Assembly (NCBI GenBank): GCA_013397845.1
Contig: VZTG01005248.1
Location: 4,322,068 to 4,386,067 of the forward strand
Length of the DNA: 64,000 nt
Reading direction: 5' to 3'
Origin: Melanocharis versteri
Taxonomy: Eukaryota; Chordata; Aves; Passeriformes; Melanocharitidae
The notes beneath the pieces were generated by a model, which did no database searches, was not told where the DNA came from, and saw only the letters and a list, made by a program, of their open reading frames with translations. The translations under genes were made by a program, and so were the position numbers. Position 1 is the stretch's first letter. Every line of letters begins with the position of its first letter. This document shows positions 62,035-64,000 of this stretch, piece after piece.

Positions 62035-62730
62035 CATCAATTTGATAGAAATAAAGAAAGTTTTACATAATTTAATTTTCCATGACAGATCTTTATCTCC
62101 TGTAGAATACGAGAACATTTAAGGGTTTGTGGGCAGATAGAAGGGTTTTCTTGGGCATTTGGGGAAGAGGTTTCAAAATAATTGTGGCAAAAATGCTTGA
62201 AAAACTTACAGTCTTAAGGTTTTTCTTAATCAGCTAGATCCCTGTCTTACATTGCTCACGCACTTGAACTTTGACATATATAAAAACATCTTCTAGAAAT
62301 TAAAGGATAGTTTCAGTCTTCAAACTGTCCTCAGCCTCCCAGCTGATGATGTGAACAGAAGTGCCAATTAGCGCCAAACACGGTGATATTTTGTGAATGC
62401 ATTCCAATTAGAAACCATCCGTTCATTTGACAGAGAAAATTAGCGCCAGTAGAAAGTACATTTAAGTTTCAGAGGAAGTTATTAGCATATACTGTACACC
62501 AGAAACTTCCTCAGAAGCCCTTACTGTAAACAGTGTCAAGAAAAAAGTGTACAAAAGACAGAGTAGTAGATCCAGATCATTAAGAACTTTAACTATTTAA
62601 GTAAAAGTAATGCGACAGTTAATTTGCTTTAAATAAGAGAAAGAAGGAAGTAAAGAAAAAAAATAAAAGAAGTTCTGAAGTAATTTTGAATATTTATGGT
62701 GAAATACATATCCATGTTCAGAAGTAACTG
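62021..62730. repeat. Duplicated block B', second copy
   Basis: Nearly identical to 60402-61110 (see that entry for the differences). Unlike the first copy it continues without an N into downstream unique DNA, so this is likely the correctly placed copy. Confidence 0.96.
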
Positions 62731-64000
62731 GACAAAGATTTGTAAGCATCCTTAAGTTTTATCCTTCTTCTGATGTGCATTGATATGTATATCTGGGACC
62801 TTAAATAAATGTCATGTGTACCCCCAAAAGCATACACTTAAGGGTTTTGAGAGTTTATTAGTTTTTGTAAAATTTGTCTGCTTCTTTTCTGAAATAGGTG
62901 ATCTGTCATTGTATTGTATATTAGGCACTACCTTTTTATTCAATAGATAAGAGTTATTCACATATCCCTTCATCCATATAACACAGTCAATGATCGCATA
63001 TGGTACACTGAGAATATAAATGATATATTCTTTGCTAAAACAGAATGAGATTGTATTTTATATAGTGTGTTTTTCTTTAAAAGGAGAACCTGGGGGTGAG
63101 AATAGTTGGCAATAATTGATCTTCAAGACAAGAAGAGAGCAAATCTTACTTCTAGCTCATATAGTGCTCTATTTTGAAATAAAATGCTTTAAGAGGATTT
63201 TAGATAATTGGAAGCTGAACTCAGTGTAAGTCCATTCATGATTTCTAGTCCAAATTGGCACTTTTGTACTTCTTTTTCAATGACACTTTGATATTGCTTT
63301 TGTCATTTTTGTCACTACTTATGGAAGTTACACAACTCTTTTTGGGTAAATGAAAGAACATGCCACCTAAAAGCCAGCAAGTAATGGCTTAGTTGCAAGA
63401 ATGAACTTAAACAAAACACTTCATAAGTCAAAGTAAACTGTTCTGATAAGTAGATTGGGTAGATTGGATGATGTTTTCTTATCTGCAAAGATAGAGCACC
63501 ATCAGCAAATCTCTGCAAAGCAATGGGATTTGAGTGCATTATCAGACAGTGTATTATCCTGAAAATTAGAGATATTATTAAAATATAATAACTTTTTAAT
63601 ATCTTCAAGTTCTGTCTTGAATTTAAGAATTAGAAGATATTTGGCTTCATTTACCCTCCTTTGTCTTGCATCATCCTTTCCACTTTCACTCTGCTCCCTT
63701 TCCAGTATATTTTTCCTTAGATATGTCCTCATTACACTTGCTTTTGGCCTTTTCTTGCCATTTTAAGGAAATAATTATGGATGCTGAGGAAACAGCCTCA
63801 CCTAACCTGATTAACATAATTCATAGGAAAACATGGGTTAAAAAATTTTAGTGAAGGTTTATTCACACAGGTATCCAGAGGTTCAACTTCAGCTGAAAGG
63901 AGTACATTGGTTTACAAATAAAATTTTGCTGTGAAAATAGCGAGAAAATATTGGTACACTGTACAATTGTTTCCACATCTTGGTGGCCTGCAATTTTGGA
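62731..64000. other. Unique AT-rich non-coding DNA
   Basis: No gene or repeat family is recognised. The minus frames 63315-63608 and 63502-63732 overlap in different phases and show no motif. Confidence 0.5.

Noticed and set aside
1..64000. A bacterial or viral gene system, rRNA or tRNA cluster
   Set aside because: No long frames, Shine-Dalgarno-spaced operons or RNA gene boxes were seen. CR1 and ERV content points to a bird nuclear genome.

Overview
This window looks like bird nuclear DNA with no recognisable gene. It is AT-rich, and every open reading frame is short (133 codons at most). None reads as a host protein or as an exon set. The identifiable content is retrotransposon debris, mostly CR1 LINEs, the dominant avian interspersed repeat. 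Diagnostic features are a degenerate CR1 reverse transcriptase (33822-34037, minus), the CR1 ORF2 C-terminus (30492-30836, minus), several CR1 3' tails and an LTR of the ERVL-like type common in birds (2726-3304, minus). No bacterial operon, CRISPR array, rRNA, tRNA or phage feature was seen. The window is best described as a gene desert or the inside of a very large intron; which of the two cannot be told from the sequence alone.

Layout. 1-2.7 kb is unique AT-rich DNA. 2.7-3.7 kb is the 3' end of an ERV on the minus strand. 4.04-4.35 kb is a clean 151-bp tandem duplication. 4.6-8.3 kb holds weak, old CR1-like traces. 8.3-29.9 kb is mostly unique sequence, with one clear CR1 piece (23.07-23.28 kb) and a 52-base assembly gap inside a poly-T run (24.2 kb). 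29.9-31.0 kb holds two CR1 fragments in opposite orientation. 33.3-34.1 kb holds a CR1 3' end and a CR1 reverse transcriptase fragment. 35-41 kb has several (CAAA)-type simple repeats and some stretches that look like candidate conserved regulatory DNA. Further CR1 pieces lie at 47.1, 51.0, 55.9 and 56.8-57.3 kb.

59.8-62.7 kb is the most notable region. A 480-bp block and a 709-bp block each occur twice in the order A-N-B-N-A'-unique-B', with single Ns at the two odd joins. The A copies appear identical, and the B copies differ at only a few positions. This is most simply a false (haplotypic) duplication created during scaffolding, not a biological duplication.

I found no convincing new biological system. 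The most useful outcomes are the probable assembly error, the young-looking tandem duplication and a short list of non-coding stretches worth a conservation check. Family assignments rest on remembered consensus features, not on a database search.
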